DNA of 64,000 nt from Lasiosphaeris hirsuta (lineage: Eukaryota; Ascomycota; Sordariomycetes; Sordariales; Lasiosphaeriaceae). Position 1 is the first letter of the stretch, and every line of letters starts with the position of its first letter. The notes under the pieces are model-generated. The model had not been told where the DNA came from, did not search any database, and worked only from the letters and a program-made list of their open reading frames with translations. Shown one piece after another: positions 9,699-19,334 of the stretch. The stretch spans positions 7,626,001-7,690,000 of the forward strand of contig JAUKUA010000001.1 in assembly GCA_030549175.1 (NCBI GenBank). The letters are read 5' to 3'. Both the position numbers and the translations under genes were made by a program.

Positions 9699-10304
9699 CT
9701 AGTCAAACGGATTGGTGCGCGTTCCCCACCAGGTCATGAAGACCGAGAGGCCGACCGTCTCGAGGAGCTTAGCGACGAGGCTGACGCCGACGGTTTCGAG
9801 CGGGCGCTTCTCAATGAGGATCTCGTTAAAAAACTACAGCGCGGCCGAGTTATCAGCATCCCATCTCCCCATCCATTCCTATCACACTGATCAAGGGGGG
9901 GAACTCACAGTGGGAGCGTTGCTGACCGCAAACATGAGCGCGCCGAGGTAGGCCGCGCCCTTGTAGCTCAGCGTGCCCGTGGCGTTGATGAGGGCGCCGA
10001 CGCCGTACGACTGCATGGCCGAGCCCAGGAACGAGGTACCCCAGGCGACGGCAGCGCTCGTGGCCTCCTTGGACCGGATGAATTCCTCCTTACTGTTGGC
10101 CGTCTTAGCACGCTAGTACGTCTGGCCGAAGAGCGGCGTCATGATGGCCAGCTCCGTGGCATGGTTGAAGATAGTGCCGAGGGCGATGGCCGACGGCTTA
10201 ACGGCGGGCAGGTCTGGGAGATAGGTCAGTGGGTAGGACTCGAGGGGATAGATAGCTTCCAGAGCGCGGGGCCGGACGGGGCATAACTGACAGTGGAGAG
10301 ACAT
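9699..10304 (-). pseudogene. DUF1761 membrane protein with one nonsense codon
   Basis: Exon 1 starts at the ATG at 10304 (MSLHCQLCP) and exon 2 (9833-9699) ends in TAG. A 75-bp intron (9908-9834, GTGAGT...TGTAG) joins them in phase 0. The protein contains IFNHATELAIMTPLFGQTY, an in-frame TAG at 10115-10113, RAKTANSKEEF, AAVAWGTSFLGSAMQSYGVG, TGTLSYKGAAYLGALMF, and ends VGLSVFMTWWGTRTNPFD. This matches the small fungal integral-membrane DUF1761 family, whose function is unknown. The stop stands where the family has tryptophan (YWRAK), so a single TGG-to-TAG change inactivated an otherwise complete gene. The true start may lie in an additional 5' exon. Confidence 0.72.
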
Positions 10305-10570
10305 GGTGAAGGTTCTGATGGTTTTTGAGGTTCGATTGTGGCTTGTCGATCGGAAATGTGTTGTTTTTAGGGGGGAAAAGGTACGGCGTCTTTCCACCAC
10401 ACACGTTCTGGTACTAGCTGTAGGCACCGTCAGTCCGTTAATAATATACTACAAGGTAAACCCAACTCCCAGCCTTCATACGAATACGAACTAGATCATA
10501 ATATGTTGTAGAGCATTACAGTCCTTACGTCCTACCGATTGCCGAGCGAACACTGTCTAAGCAAGCAGTC

Positions 10571-11110
10571 ATGACACATCCGAACTCTTTCGCATTTGAC
10601 GACATTGTCTTTTGGCCACCGTCCGAGCCTCCCAACTCGCTCGCCGATTATACGACCGACACTCCGACCGACCGTTTATCGTCCGGGACCTCTCCGTCAA
10701 CGGACGTCGATGTCGACGATGTCGCCCCGGCTAGCCAAAGCAGAGCGCGACGCGATCGGGGACTGCCATTTGTACAGCTGGCTGACTAACATAAAGACTT
10801 GGCATACGACGAACATCCACCTACATGTATTCACTATTCTATCGAATGGAAGTTGATAATTAACAATAGAATGGCCACGAAAGATACTAAGCAAGACCTC
10901 GTTCTTATGCCCCACGCTTTTTGGGTTACCTTTCTACGACCCAAGCTCGAAAAGCTTCTCGACAAGAAGCTCCCGCCGAATAAGTCATATAAGGCTGAAG
11001 AAACTAATATTATGGTATCCGTTACGGATCGCTCGGAGCGAGACCTCATCAAGCGGTTTGACGAACTGGACATTGAGTAGGCCATCCTAGAGAAGCAGCT
11101 TCAGACCTAG
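10571..11110 (+). pseudogene. Unrecognised repeated gene family, copy A (broken)
   Basis: From the ATG at 10571 the frame reads MTHPNSFAFDDIVFWPPSEP and on to PFVQLAD, then TAG (10787). It continues open in the same frame (MATKDTKQDLVLMPHAFWVT, then LDKKLPPNKSYKAEETNI, SVTDRSERDLIKRFDELDIE) to TAG at 11078 and another TAG at 11108. All three stops fit TGG-to-TAG. The N-terminal 70 residues clearly match the copy at 51326-51898. I do not recognise a domain. The conserved, hydrophilic, intron-free start and multiple copies suggest a gene carried by, or multiplied with, a repeat. Confidence 0.6.
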
Positions 11111-12975
11111 AGTCGACTGTTATCACACTGGTGGAGCTCACCTAGGTCAGCAGGGTTACTCACCTCCCTGACCGAGCCCCCGGTAGACACGGCACACATA
11201 TAACCATCAACACGTGAGTAATGGACTAGTGCGCAAGCAATAGTCTTTAGGAGCCAACCACCATCACGTGGATCATGGCACCAGGACCTGGGACCAGACC
11301 CACTGGGCACTCACAAGCAACGGAGCCAGAGGCGGATCACGTCGGGAGCTCCAGAAGCCACACAAAGGCAAAGGATAACCGCACAGTTGGACTTTCCACA
11401 CCAGGCAACGTCACCAGACTTCAGATTTGTCATGGACGAGCCAGACAACCTCAGTATCGTAGCCGCAGCCGTATGACGGCCGACGGCGGACAGAAGGATC
11501 GCATGATGTTCTTTCAATCAGGGTACGCTGCGCTATCAAGGAAGCTTCGTTGGTACCAGCCCGCAGCCGACATTCTCTAAGGTCCAGCGTCAGTGGTGAC
11601 AGGTGGTCGAGCCTGCGACCGTGAGTCATGAAGGGAACCGTTACTACGACAGCCAACGTAGGATCGACCTAACTATGCCCAAACTTTGACTAGTAATAAC
11701 ACAAATTCTACAGACAGGTCTTACTTCCAGAGAAAGGGACATGGCTAAATATTCCCTTTTACAAATGCCAAGAAGTCTAAGCTTTTACTTATTAACAACG
11801 TGAAGAGAAACAGTAGCTTTAAGGCCAAGAAGATAGCCCACCGATTCCACAGTACCCCTCTTATAAAATCAGCATTGGAAAAGCAGTTAGTGCCAACACT
11901 CCTTTCCCGTTTCTGAAGCTCCACACAGAGCTTTCAGTACCTAGGTTCAACGCGGAGTTCTAGCTAACGAAAAAGCTCTAAGGACTTAGCCGAAGTAAGA
12001 AACGTCTGGCCGAGTCAACTTTCCTCCTAAGCTGCTTGACATACGGCACCACGTTTGCTTCAGCTATACGGTAAATCGGGGCCAGCTAGGTAATACAGTA
12101 AGCTGTCCATAGCCGCTAGCGACAGCGGATAGAGTCAAGATCATCCTGCAGTCCGTGGGGAGCGGCGCCAACACATCTCACGTATCCTACCCGGCCATGC
12201 CGAGCATGCTAGATCCGGACTGACCGAATATCACCCCGCCCAGGTTGTTGCGCTCTCCTAGCGCTTTGCTAGATTTCGGGGAACCTGGCGCCGGCAGTAG
12301 CGGCTACACCCTACGCTCGAGGTAGGGCTCCACCTCCAAGACAGCTCCGCACGGAGTTTTCGATATCCCAGCACTCTTTAAGCTAATCACAGACTGCGGA
12401 AAACCCCCTGACCTCACGGAAATTTCCGCAAACATCGTCCTATCACAGAGTAGACGCACCCAAGTCACAACGGCCGGGCTCGTTGGAATATTCCCCTCAA
12501 ACACCGTCAAGGAGGGACTCAGTAGAGTATTTCCCGTAAACCGTCCTATCAAGTGTTGCCGACAAACGCCGACATGCCTGACAGGAGATCATATGGGTAT
12601 TGCCAGCGCGTGATTTGTTGCCCATACCTGCAGCCCAAAAGTAGCTGAAATGACCGTCCTATTAGAGCGAGACAACCGGTCGGTATGGATGCAAACGAAT
12701 CCCCCAACTGTAGTTAACCAATCTCACGTCTTCCTTAAGCGCCAGGCCAGCCACCAGCGTTTGACCCGCGTTATCGGCCGCCGCCGGGCACCTTAGACTC
12801 ACCCCTTTCTCAAAAGAGGGTAATGAACGGTATGTTCTGAAAACGGAGGGGGGCGTTTCTTAATAAAACGGAGGGGGGGAAAGGAAGTGTGCTCCTCTGC
12901 TCCTACTACCAAGATAGCCCTCACTGGCTTATCTATGGGAGACCGGACGGGATCCCGAGTTCTCCAGTGGGTATG
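11111..12975. other. Decayed sequence without a recognisable gene
   Basis: Nearly 1.9 kb. The frame of copy A can be followed with frequent stops to about 11600. Between 11700 and 12300 the plus strand has stop-broken stretches that could be a degraded retroelement, but no catalytic motif is visible. At 12840-12880 the block AAACGGAGGGGGG occurs twice. I cannot assign anything further. Confidence 0.4.
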
Positions 12976-13151
12976 TGTTGGTGTGGCAATGTATTATTGC
13001 TATCTGCTATTGTGAGTAGGTGCAAGATCCAGGGAAGTGGTCTTGCACCTGCGCCAGGAAATAGGTGGTGGGCTGGAGCACAGGCCTATTGGCCTGTGCA
13101 GGCGCGGCACCCTGTGTGCATGTGCGCCTGGGAGTGCCCCACCTCCCAACA
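12976..13151 (-). mobile_element. Solo Copia LTR with 5-bp target duplication
   Basis: A 176-bp copy of the LTR at 647-818 in opposite orientation, opening TGTTGGTGTGGCAATG and closing GAGTGCCCCACCTCCCAACA. It is flanked by GTATG on both sides (12971-12975 and 13152-13156). No internal element sequence adjoins it, so this is a solo LTR left by recombination between the two LTRs of a full element. Interiors differ from the 647 copy at many sites, so the two come from separate insertions. Confidence 0.9.
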
Positions 13152-13481
13152 GTATGGTCGCTTGTGGTAGTGTCTTCACGCAAGCTTGCTTATGTAGGTT
13201 GCTGGAAGTGCCGCAGACGGGAGTTTCTGGGTGTCCTTCCTTCCTCTTTGAAACTTGACGGGCCGCGTCGACTCAATCTTGGATATATTCTCGACTGTTC
13301 GGTCAACCTGATCCTGGTAATACAGCAATGTTACAAGTTCGTATTCCGGATTCGATTCGCACTTATTCTTCGGATAATATCCAGAACACATTCTAGCCAA
13401 CCATGATGTCAGACTCGCACTCGAGACCGAGAGAGGGCCGGGGAAGGTGTGTCGAGTCCCGCTGCTGCAGACCGACAAACC

Positions 13482-13876
13482 ATGCGACTGATCAGCGTCC
13501 ATACCAAGTGACTCGAAAGGTTCTACCACGGCCCGACAGCACCATACGCAGTTATATCGCACACATAGAGCAAGAAAGAGGAGGAGCTATCCTTCCAAGA
13601 CATGCAGGCGCTTGACAAGCGGGGTTCCGGCCGGAAAGCGAAGCTGGAGGGCTGCTGCGAGCAAACCATCAAGGACGACATCAGCTATGTCTAGATCGAC
13701 ACGTGTTGCATCGATAAGAGTAGCACGACCGAGCTCAACAAGGCCATCAACTCCATTTTCCGGTGGTACGGACGATCCGAAGTCTGCTATACCTATCTCT
13801 CCGAAATTACAGGGCCGGGGCGAAAAGACCGCATTGCCGACAGCCGGTGGTTCACACGGGGGTGGACGCTCCAGCC
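13482..13876 (+). pseudogene. HET-domain protein, N-terminal relic
   Basis: Starts at an ATG with the classic HET opening MRLISVHTK, then a TGA, then PTAPYAVISHT and a TAG where tryptophan ends the HET motif. It continues with ELSFQDMQALDKRGSG, CCEQTIKDDISYV, TAG for tryptophan, IDTCCIDKSSTTELNKAINS, CYTYLSEI and WFTRGWTLQ. This is most of one HET domain, the module that triggers cell death in vegetative incompatibility. Three nonsense codons (two TGG-to-TAG, one CGA-to-TGA type) in one frame and abrupt loss of homology after GWTLQ at about 13876 make it non-functional. Confidence 0.82.
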
Positions 13877-14821
13877 TCCACACGACGACAATGTGCAGGC
13901 ACTACATCACCGAGTACTGGAGGTGCGGACACAAGACCACCATCGTCATCAGGGGGACGGTAGGAGTATGATGATGGAGGGTCGACTTAGGAATGGAGTG
14001 CTTCTGCGGCATCTTCATAGACTAGTGCACCTAGGTCAAGAACATACTACGCCATGCAGTACAAGGCTAGCGCCCTTTCCTGTGTCTTAGCCTACAATTG
14101 AGGCTATGTGATGAGTGACAATGTTAGATTTATAAATGGCAAACTAAAGAGGGACATTTCAACAGCTTGTTGGTCACCCTCTCTGGTCAGCATTGGACCC
14201 GGAAGAACCATCTCGGATAAGCCCCTGCGAGGCTTATTAGCCCCTTGGTTTTGTCAAGAGAAGGTGCGGTATCATCGAATATCTTGGTCTTCATATCTTG
14301 AGCAGACTGTCCTCCTTGCTCCTCGCAATCGACGCTCTACTTGAGAGCGACCGTACTCGGATGACAAGACCCAGCTCCAAAGCATAATGCCTCGTCAGCT
14401 TCGGAACGGGTGAGTTAGGGTTAATCTGATAAAGCTTGGGTGTGCAAATGAGCAAATACGCCGGTCCACCTGTGCTTTTGTATGGCTAGAGCAAACAATG
14501 CGGCACAGCGAGAAGAGAGTACACACATGGCTGCATTATAGAGTGAACCTTTAGTGAACCAATGCATATCGGCGAGGGTGATGTGAATGCCCCAGCACCA
14601 CACAATGTAGGGTATGTGGTGAATCAATGCCGCTTCTTGGTGCCCAAGGTAGGTAGGTACCTTACTCTATGAGACGCCTGTTTGTTGTGAAAAAGAGTGA
14701 ATTGGATAATGGCCAGTGATAAAACTACTATACACCATCTCCAAGTCGCTCGGTTCCTCTAAAGTAAGCACTTCCATATTTAAAGAGGCTATCACATGCA
14801 AGAGTTCAAGTCAGTTTTACT
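13877..14821. other. Mostly non-coding; short Cys/His-rich frame at its start
   Basis: Directly after the HET relic a frame at 13891-13971 reads MCRHYITEYWRCGHK, resembling the N-terminus of small Cys/His-rich fungal proteins. It ends after 27 codons and is probably another fragment. Nothing else is supportable up to the secreted-protein gene. Confidence 0.35.
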
Positions 14822-15122
14822 TCATCTTTTAGTAGGGAGTAGGTGTACCCACCCCTTACTGTCAGCCCAGTACGCGCAGGTAGTTGGTTCTCTCAGGATG
14901 GTGCCAGCCTGGCCCCGTCTAGTACAAGACTCATGTACACGAACTACATAGTTGACCGGTTATCTTTGCCTCATATTGTCGCTCAGTATGTTTTGACTTA
15001 CTGCCAATGACGGTCAGCCAGTTGTCGTTGGCGACCCAGACTCCAGCAGCACCCCCGATCCAGGCGTGCACGCCCAAAGTCATGGCCAGGGCGGCGCCGA
15101 GGATAACAGGAGTGAGTTGCAT
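14822..15122 (-). CDS. Small secreted protein
   Basis: Exons 15122-15002 and 14943-14822 flank a 58-bp intron (GTAAGT...TGTAG) joined in phase 1, giving 80 aa. The N-terminus MQLTPVILGAALAMTLGVHA is a signal peptide with probable cleavage after VHA. The mature part starts WIGGAAGVWVANDNWLTVIG, has VHESCT and TTCAYW with two cysteines, and ends basic. I do not recognise a named family, but size and layout match ascomycete small secreted, effector-like proteins. A TATA-like element lies 130 bp upstream and an 11-bp tandem repeat occupies the leader. The intact frame within decayed surroundings supports a real gene. A further 3' intron using the GTAAGG at about 14851 is possible. Confidence 0.55.
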
Positions 15123-15141
15123 GTTGAAGGTGGTTTGGGTA

Positions 15142-15229
15142 GTTGTTGGATGGTTGTTGGATGGTTGTTGGATGGTTGTTGGATGGTTGTTGGATGGTTG
15201 TTGGATGGTTGTTGGATGGTTGTTGGAAG
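15142..15229. repeat. 11-bp minisatellite, eight units
   Basis: GTTGTTGGATG is repeated seven times without change (15142-15218), followed by one altered unit. It lies between the TATA-like element and the ATG of the secreted-protein gene, so it is probably part of the transcribed leader and likely to vary in copy number. Confidence 0.9.
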
Positions 15230-15253
15230 GGGGCGTGGATGACTCTCTCTAGG

Positions 15254-15264
15254 TATTTAAGCAC
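15254..15264 (-). promoter_or_regulatory. TATA-like element of the secreted-protein gene
   Basis: On the minus strand it reads GTGCTTAAATA, about 130 bp before the ATG. The identical 11-mer occurs at 17268-17278 before the RTA1 gene. Confidence 0.45.
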
Positions 15265-15424
15265 TTCTTCAACTTTCAAAAGCGGGAAACATTAGCCTCG
15301 GGCTCTTCTCATAGTCCCGAGCCTGCCCGGTTCACCGTGTCGTACCAGGTGGGCGGTTCAAAATCGGCTGGTCTCGGCGTCGGACTCGCCTCATCGCACT
15401 GCGCGAAGCGATTCACAGTGCTCT

Positions 15425-15495
15425 GAAGCCGGTGCATGTGGACGCCTCGCATCATGGCAGGAATTATTCCTTGGGTCACCATCAGAATCGCCTGC
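15425..15495 (+). pseudogene. Duplicated fragment of the deaminase gene at 25.9 kb
   Basis: The segment around GGTGCATGTGGACGCCTC, followed by CATCATGGCAGGAA and TCACCATCAGAATC, is a diverged copy of about 70 bp of 25930-26005 inside the deaminase-like gene. It reads LKPVHVDASHHGRNY in the matching frame. No other part of that gene is seen nearby. Confidence 0.6.
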
Positions 15496-15980
15496 ACTTG
15501 ATCTCAGCAACGGTATCGTCAAGAAGGACCGAGTGGTAGTCGTTAAAACTCTGGCCGATTACCTTGCCACCCTTCACGACGGTATAAACGTGGCGGAAGA
15601 ATAGCGGCGACTGAGCGCCGTGGTGACCATGTTATCGCAACTCGCTCTGGACTCTGCAGGCCATCCGGGACAATGGGCCAGATGACGTTGGTCATGACTG
15701 CCCCTTTACCCTCAAGAAACTCAACAAAGTCTTTTAACGTTTCGTTACACAAGCTTGTCAAAGATGTTCCTAGAATACGATACTTACTCCCATGCGGGGC
15801 AGCTATAGTCAATTCACACAGTCAGAAGCCAAGAATACAGATAAAAGGCGTAAAATGCTCTGCATCTCCTAAAAACTCTGAAGACTACCACCAAAGTCAC
15901 CCTTTAATAGCTATTTAACAAGTCCAGACAGAGAGATCTGGCAAAAATACAAGTGTATCGGGTTAGGGTAAGGTCCATGG
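15496..15980. other. No gene seen; 3' flank of the RTA1 gene
   Basis: About 480 bp with only short random frames. It should contain the polyadenylation region of the minus-strand RTA1 gene. Confidence 0.45.
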
Positions 15981-17153
15981 TTACTTCGCCCCCGGATAGT
16001 CAGCGAGCTCCTCAAACGGCTGCCCGCCCTTCTTCCTGCCAAAGAAAATGCCAAACGTCAAGACATGACCCGCCTTGGCCAGCAACGGCCGCCGATCCGA
16101 CTCCTCCTCGCCCCGCACCTCGGTCCCGTCGCGCGCCAGAAAGACCTGGTGGCTCCGCGGCAGGTACCGGCCGGGGTTCCACACGTTCCACAGGACCGAG
16201 TTGGCAAACATGAGGACCGCCTCAAAGACGTAAAAGTACCACTCGTAGCGCAAAATCGGGCTCAGCTGGCGGAGCGACTCGACATCCTTCAGCCGGACCG
16301 TCGTGTTGCCCAGGTGCTCGACCAGGCGGTAAATGCAGCGGACGAAAATCAGGGTCATGCTGATGTAGAGCGCGATGAGGGAGGTCGAGACGGCTTTGGA
16401 GTGGACCTTGGTCTGGGCGCAGCGCCGGTGGAAGAGGGAGGCGAGGACGACGAAGATGACGATGACGACGAGCTGGATCGAGAGGGCGGCGAGGATCAGG
16501 CTCCTTCCCATCTCTTGCTTGCTCGGCGTCGAGGAGATGTTGGCTGCGAAGGCTACGCCCAGAGAGTTCAGGAACTCGACGATGGCGAGCAGGCCGCCGA
16601 AGATGGACAGGACTCGGCCAGGAGGGAGCGGGGCGTTGTACGGCACGTAGTAGAAGACTCGGCCGAGGATGTGGTAGTTGGCGAGCTCGAGGAGCGGACT
16701 GGATTTTCCAGTGTTGGTTATCAGTTGCCGTGTCAGTGATCTAGTTCTACTTACGGGCATACGAAAATGAAGACTTGACTAAAGATGAAGACGAGCAGGT
16801 TCTTGGTGCTATAAATATAGTTCAAGTCGAACGCGGCGTATTCCCGTAACGCATAACCAGCAGAAAACACCACTGCGCAGACCGAATGTAGTCCGACGAG
16901 CCTGAAGCATTTGTAGTGACTGGTGCTCAGTTGTCAGAACTCCGACTCTGATGTTGAGGAATATGACGGGAAAATGTACATACTAACATTGCCAGATATG
17001 GCCGACGCCCGAAATAGCAAACAGCACAGAAAAGAGAGCGGGTGCTACTTTGTTGGGGGCGTAGATGAAAAGGCTCCCCGGAACTGTATCAGACAAGTCA
17101 GCAACGGGATCTTCAAGGGGTGTGAATGCCGTACCGGGCTCTCCATCTACCAT
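15981..17153 (-). CDS. RTA1-like seven-transmembrane protein
   Basis: Three exons, 17153-16984, 16919-16755 and 16698-15981 (introns 64 and 56 bp, both GT-AG, phases 2 and 2), give 350 aa. The start MVDGEPGTAFTP lies after a TATA-like site. Hydrophobic segments follow in order: ALFSVLFAISGVGHIW, VCAVVFSAGYALREY, NLLVFIFSQVFIFVCPPL, the LSIFGGLLAIVEFLNSLGVA helix, a valine-isoleucine-rich span, LIALYISMTLIFVRCIYRLV, and EWYFYVFEAVLMFANSVLW. CIYRLVEH and EWYFYVFEA are strong RTA1-family signatures. RTA1/RTM1 proteins act in resistance to toxic lipophiles and in lipid translocation at the plasma membrane. The gene is divergent from a Zn2Cys6 regulator that could control it. Intron 1 uses GTATGT after WQC; an alternative GTTAGT would break the frame. 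Confidence 0.88.
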
Positions 17154-17618
17154 GATAAGGACTTGGATCGCAGTTCTCAAACGAAGAAAGAAAATCAAGA
17201 AAATACTGCTAAAAGAAGAGTATGCCCTCAAGCAGCCACCTCTACTCTCACGGGCATTTCCAGCTGATATTTAAGCACCCAACGCGCCCCTTTACAAACC
17301 TCAACGGACTAACACGGCAACAGCCGGGGTCTCTGTGACGCGTCATTCGCCAGCGGCGTCTGGGTCTGTAGAGTGACGCTAAGCCCAAATAGGAGTATAC
17401 CATTGCCAAGACACTGAGCCCTGTTCCTCCAGACAGGCGAGATCGACACTCCGCCCACGACCATGCACGGCAGAGGCGGGACCGATCCGGGGGGCTCTGA
17501 TTGGGAGGATCGCCAGACCCTCACGTTTTATCGACGGCGACCTCTCTCGTTCCTCTCCCAACAATCCCGACCCGCATCATCCTCGCAAATCCGGCAATTT
17601 CCCTTTTCCCAGCCCTCA
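17154..17618. promoter_or_regulatory. Shared divergent promoter of the RTA1 and Zn2Cys6 genes
   Basis: 465 bp separate the two start codons. The RTA1 side has the GTGCTTAAATA element at 17268-17278. No obvious paired CGG site was found, so regulation of RTA1 by the adjacent factor is an inference from layout only. Confidence 0.45.
17268..17278 (-). promoter_or_regulatory. TATA-like element of the RTA1 gene
   Basis: Minus strand GTGCTTAAATA, about 115 bp before the ATG. It is an exact match to the element of the secreted-protein gene at 15254-15264. Confidence 0.45.
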
Positions 17619-19334
17619 ATGAATACCACCAGCACCCCCTCGCCGCAAACCCGCAAGCGCCACTGCTGGGAGTGTCTGCGGCGCTGCCTGGTATGCGACT
17701 CGACGCGTCCCGCATGCAAGCGGTGTTCGGCCTCGGGGACGGCATGCCCCGGGTACGACGAGACGAAGCCGGCAAGACTGCGCTGGCTCGCCCCGGGGAG
17801 GGTGACGTCGAGGACTACCCGGAAGTCAAAGGGTGGTGGCGGTGGTAGTGCGCCGTCTCCCCCAACCGACGAGGATAAATCCGGCGGATCCGCATCTGTG
17901 GATACCGCGCAGGTAGCAGCCCCCCAGACCAATGATAGTATGGCTGTCTCCCGTTTCGAGATGAGAACAGAGGCCTGTGACCTGGTGCAGGCCGTCCAAT
18001 ATTGTACGTGGGGGCGACACACTGGATCTGCCCATGTGGTTTGGCACAGCGCTTACTCGAATAGTCAACACCTGCATATATCAGGAACTGCTCCCCATGC
18101 ATGAACTCGGGCCAAACCCTTTCATATACGCCATCTCACCCTCCCATATCCAGCAGGCGATTGAATGCCCTGAGTACCTGCGGCTGAGCATGGTGTGCAT
18201 GGCTCTAAGCCACCGTTTGAGCCGGACGACAAGCGACGCGCACACCAATGCGCTGAATGCCACCTTTTATCGTTATCGGGGTATCGTCATACGCTCCATC
18301 AGCCAAGACATCGCTCGCGAACAAAGACACACAAGTAATGCTGTCCTTGCCGGAGTCATGTTTCTTTTGCTCGCCGACGTACGCGCACCCCCTGGCCCCT
18401 TGCGTGCCCATGCTGAACCATACATAGGTCCAACAAGGCGCTTCACCACACTGGCGATGCCACCTCGAGGGGTTCCAAAGATTGCTCGCAATGCGTGGCG
18501 GCCTACGCGCATTGGCAGCATCAAAGCCCCTGGGGGCGCTGATTCGTTGCTTCGTATTGTATGACGCCGTCTTCACCGCGGCTGCTCTCGACTGGAAGAG
18601 AAGCTAACGGGCACAGCATCTCGGTCATCGGGAACACCACCTGCCCTGCATCGGACCTCGTCATGGCGGACCTCCACCTCGCCGACCTCGACATCATACT
18701 CAATCACTACAGCGGCGAATTCTTGCCCTTCCAGATGTGTCCGCCACCCCTGTTTGGCGACATCATCCGGATCAACCACCTGCGGATGCGAGCCAGAGCG
18801 TTCGAAGCCACCGAAGCCAGGGGCCTCTCGCAGGAAGCGCTCGAGGTTCTGGAGCGTATCCGTGACTACTCCCCCAGAGAATGGGCCGAGTCCAAGGTCT
18901 GGTCGACCGAGGACTGGCTGCTTGTGGGGGAGATATACCGCGCCACCACGGCCCTGTACTGCATCCTTTCGCTGCAGAGCGTCTCACTTTTGCCCCAATC
19001 TCCCTCCCTCAGTGCACAATGCACTAGATACGGTCAGGACTTGTACACCCTCCTCAGCCAAGGGCTGCCATCCCCAAAGACCAAGCGGTTTATGATTTGG
19101 CCCCTGGTCGTGCTCGGTGTGGAGGCGGTCCGTGGCGGAGCGACGGTGCGTGCCTTTGTTGCGAGAGAGCTCCCCGAAATCGGCCGTCACGTTGGCACCC
19201 ATGTGCCGCTGACGGCAAAGCGTGTCCTGCAACGGTTCTGGACCTCAGACGCGACGAGCTGGGATGCGTGTTTCGACAGGCCGTTTGCGTTTGCCACGCA
19301 GATTTCGGTCGATGTCAGCGAGATAATGCCGTGA
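17619..19334 (+). CDS. Zn(II)2Cys6 transcription factor with Fungal_trans_2-type domain
   Basis: Four exons, 17619-18003, 18065-18378, 18428-18558 and 18617-19334, encode 515 aa. The second and third introns end ACATAG and, after a GCTAAC branch site, GGCACAG. Residues 16-43 form the binuclear zinc cluster C-x2-C-x6-C-x6-C-x2-C-x6-C (CWECLRRCLVC...CKRC...C), followed by PGYDETKPARLRWLAPG, the linker typical of this subgroup. After a low-complexity glycine/serine stretch, the regulatory domain includes QYFNTCIYQELLPMHELG, CPEYLRLSMVCMALSHR, PPPLFGDIIRINHLR and FMIWPLVVLGVEAV. Such factors bind CGG half-sites and often regulate neighbours; the divergent RTA1 gene is the obvious candidate. An in-frame ATG at 17463 exists, but MNTTS... 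fits the family better. Confidence 0.88.

Noticed and set aside
11700..12300. Possible degraded non-LTR reverse transcriptase on the plus strand
   Set aside because: Only a vague resemblance between stops; no catalytic YADD-type motif or ordered domain was found.
16065..16739. 224-codon plus-strand frame opposite the RTA1 gene
   Set aside because: An Asp/Glu/Arg-rich shadow. The minus strand has seven hydrophobic segments and family signatures.
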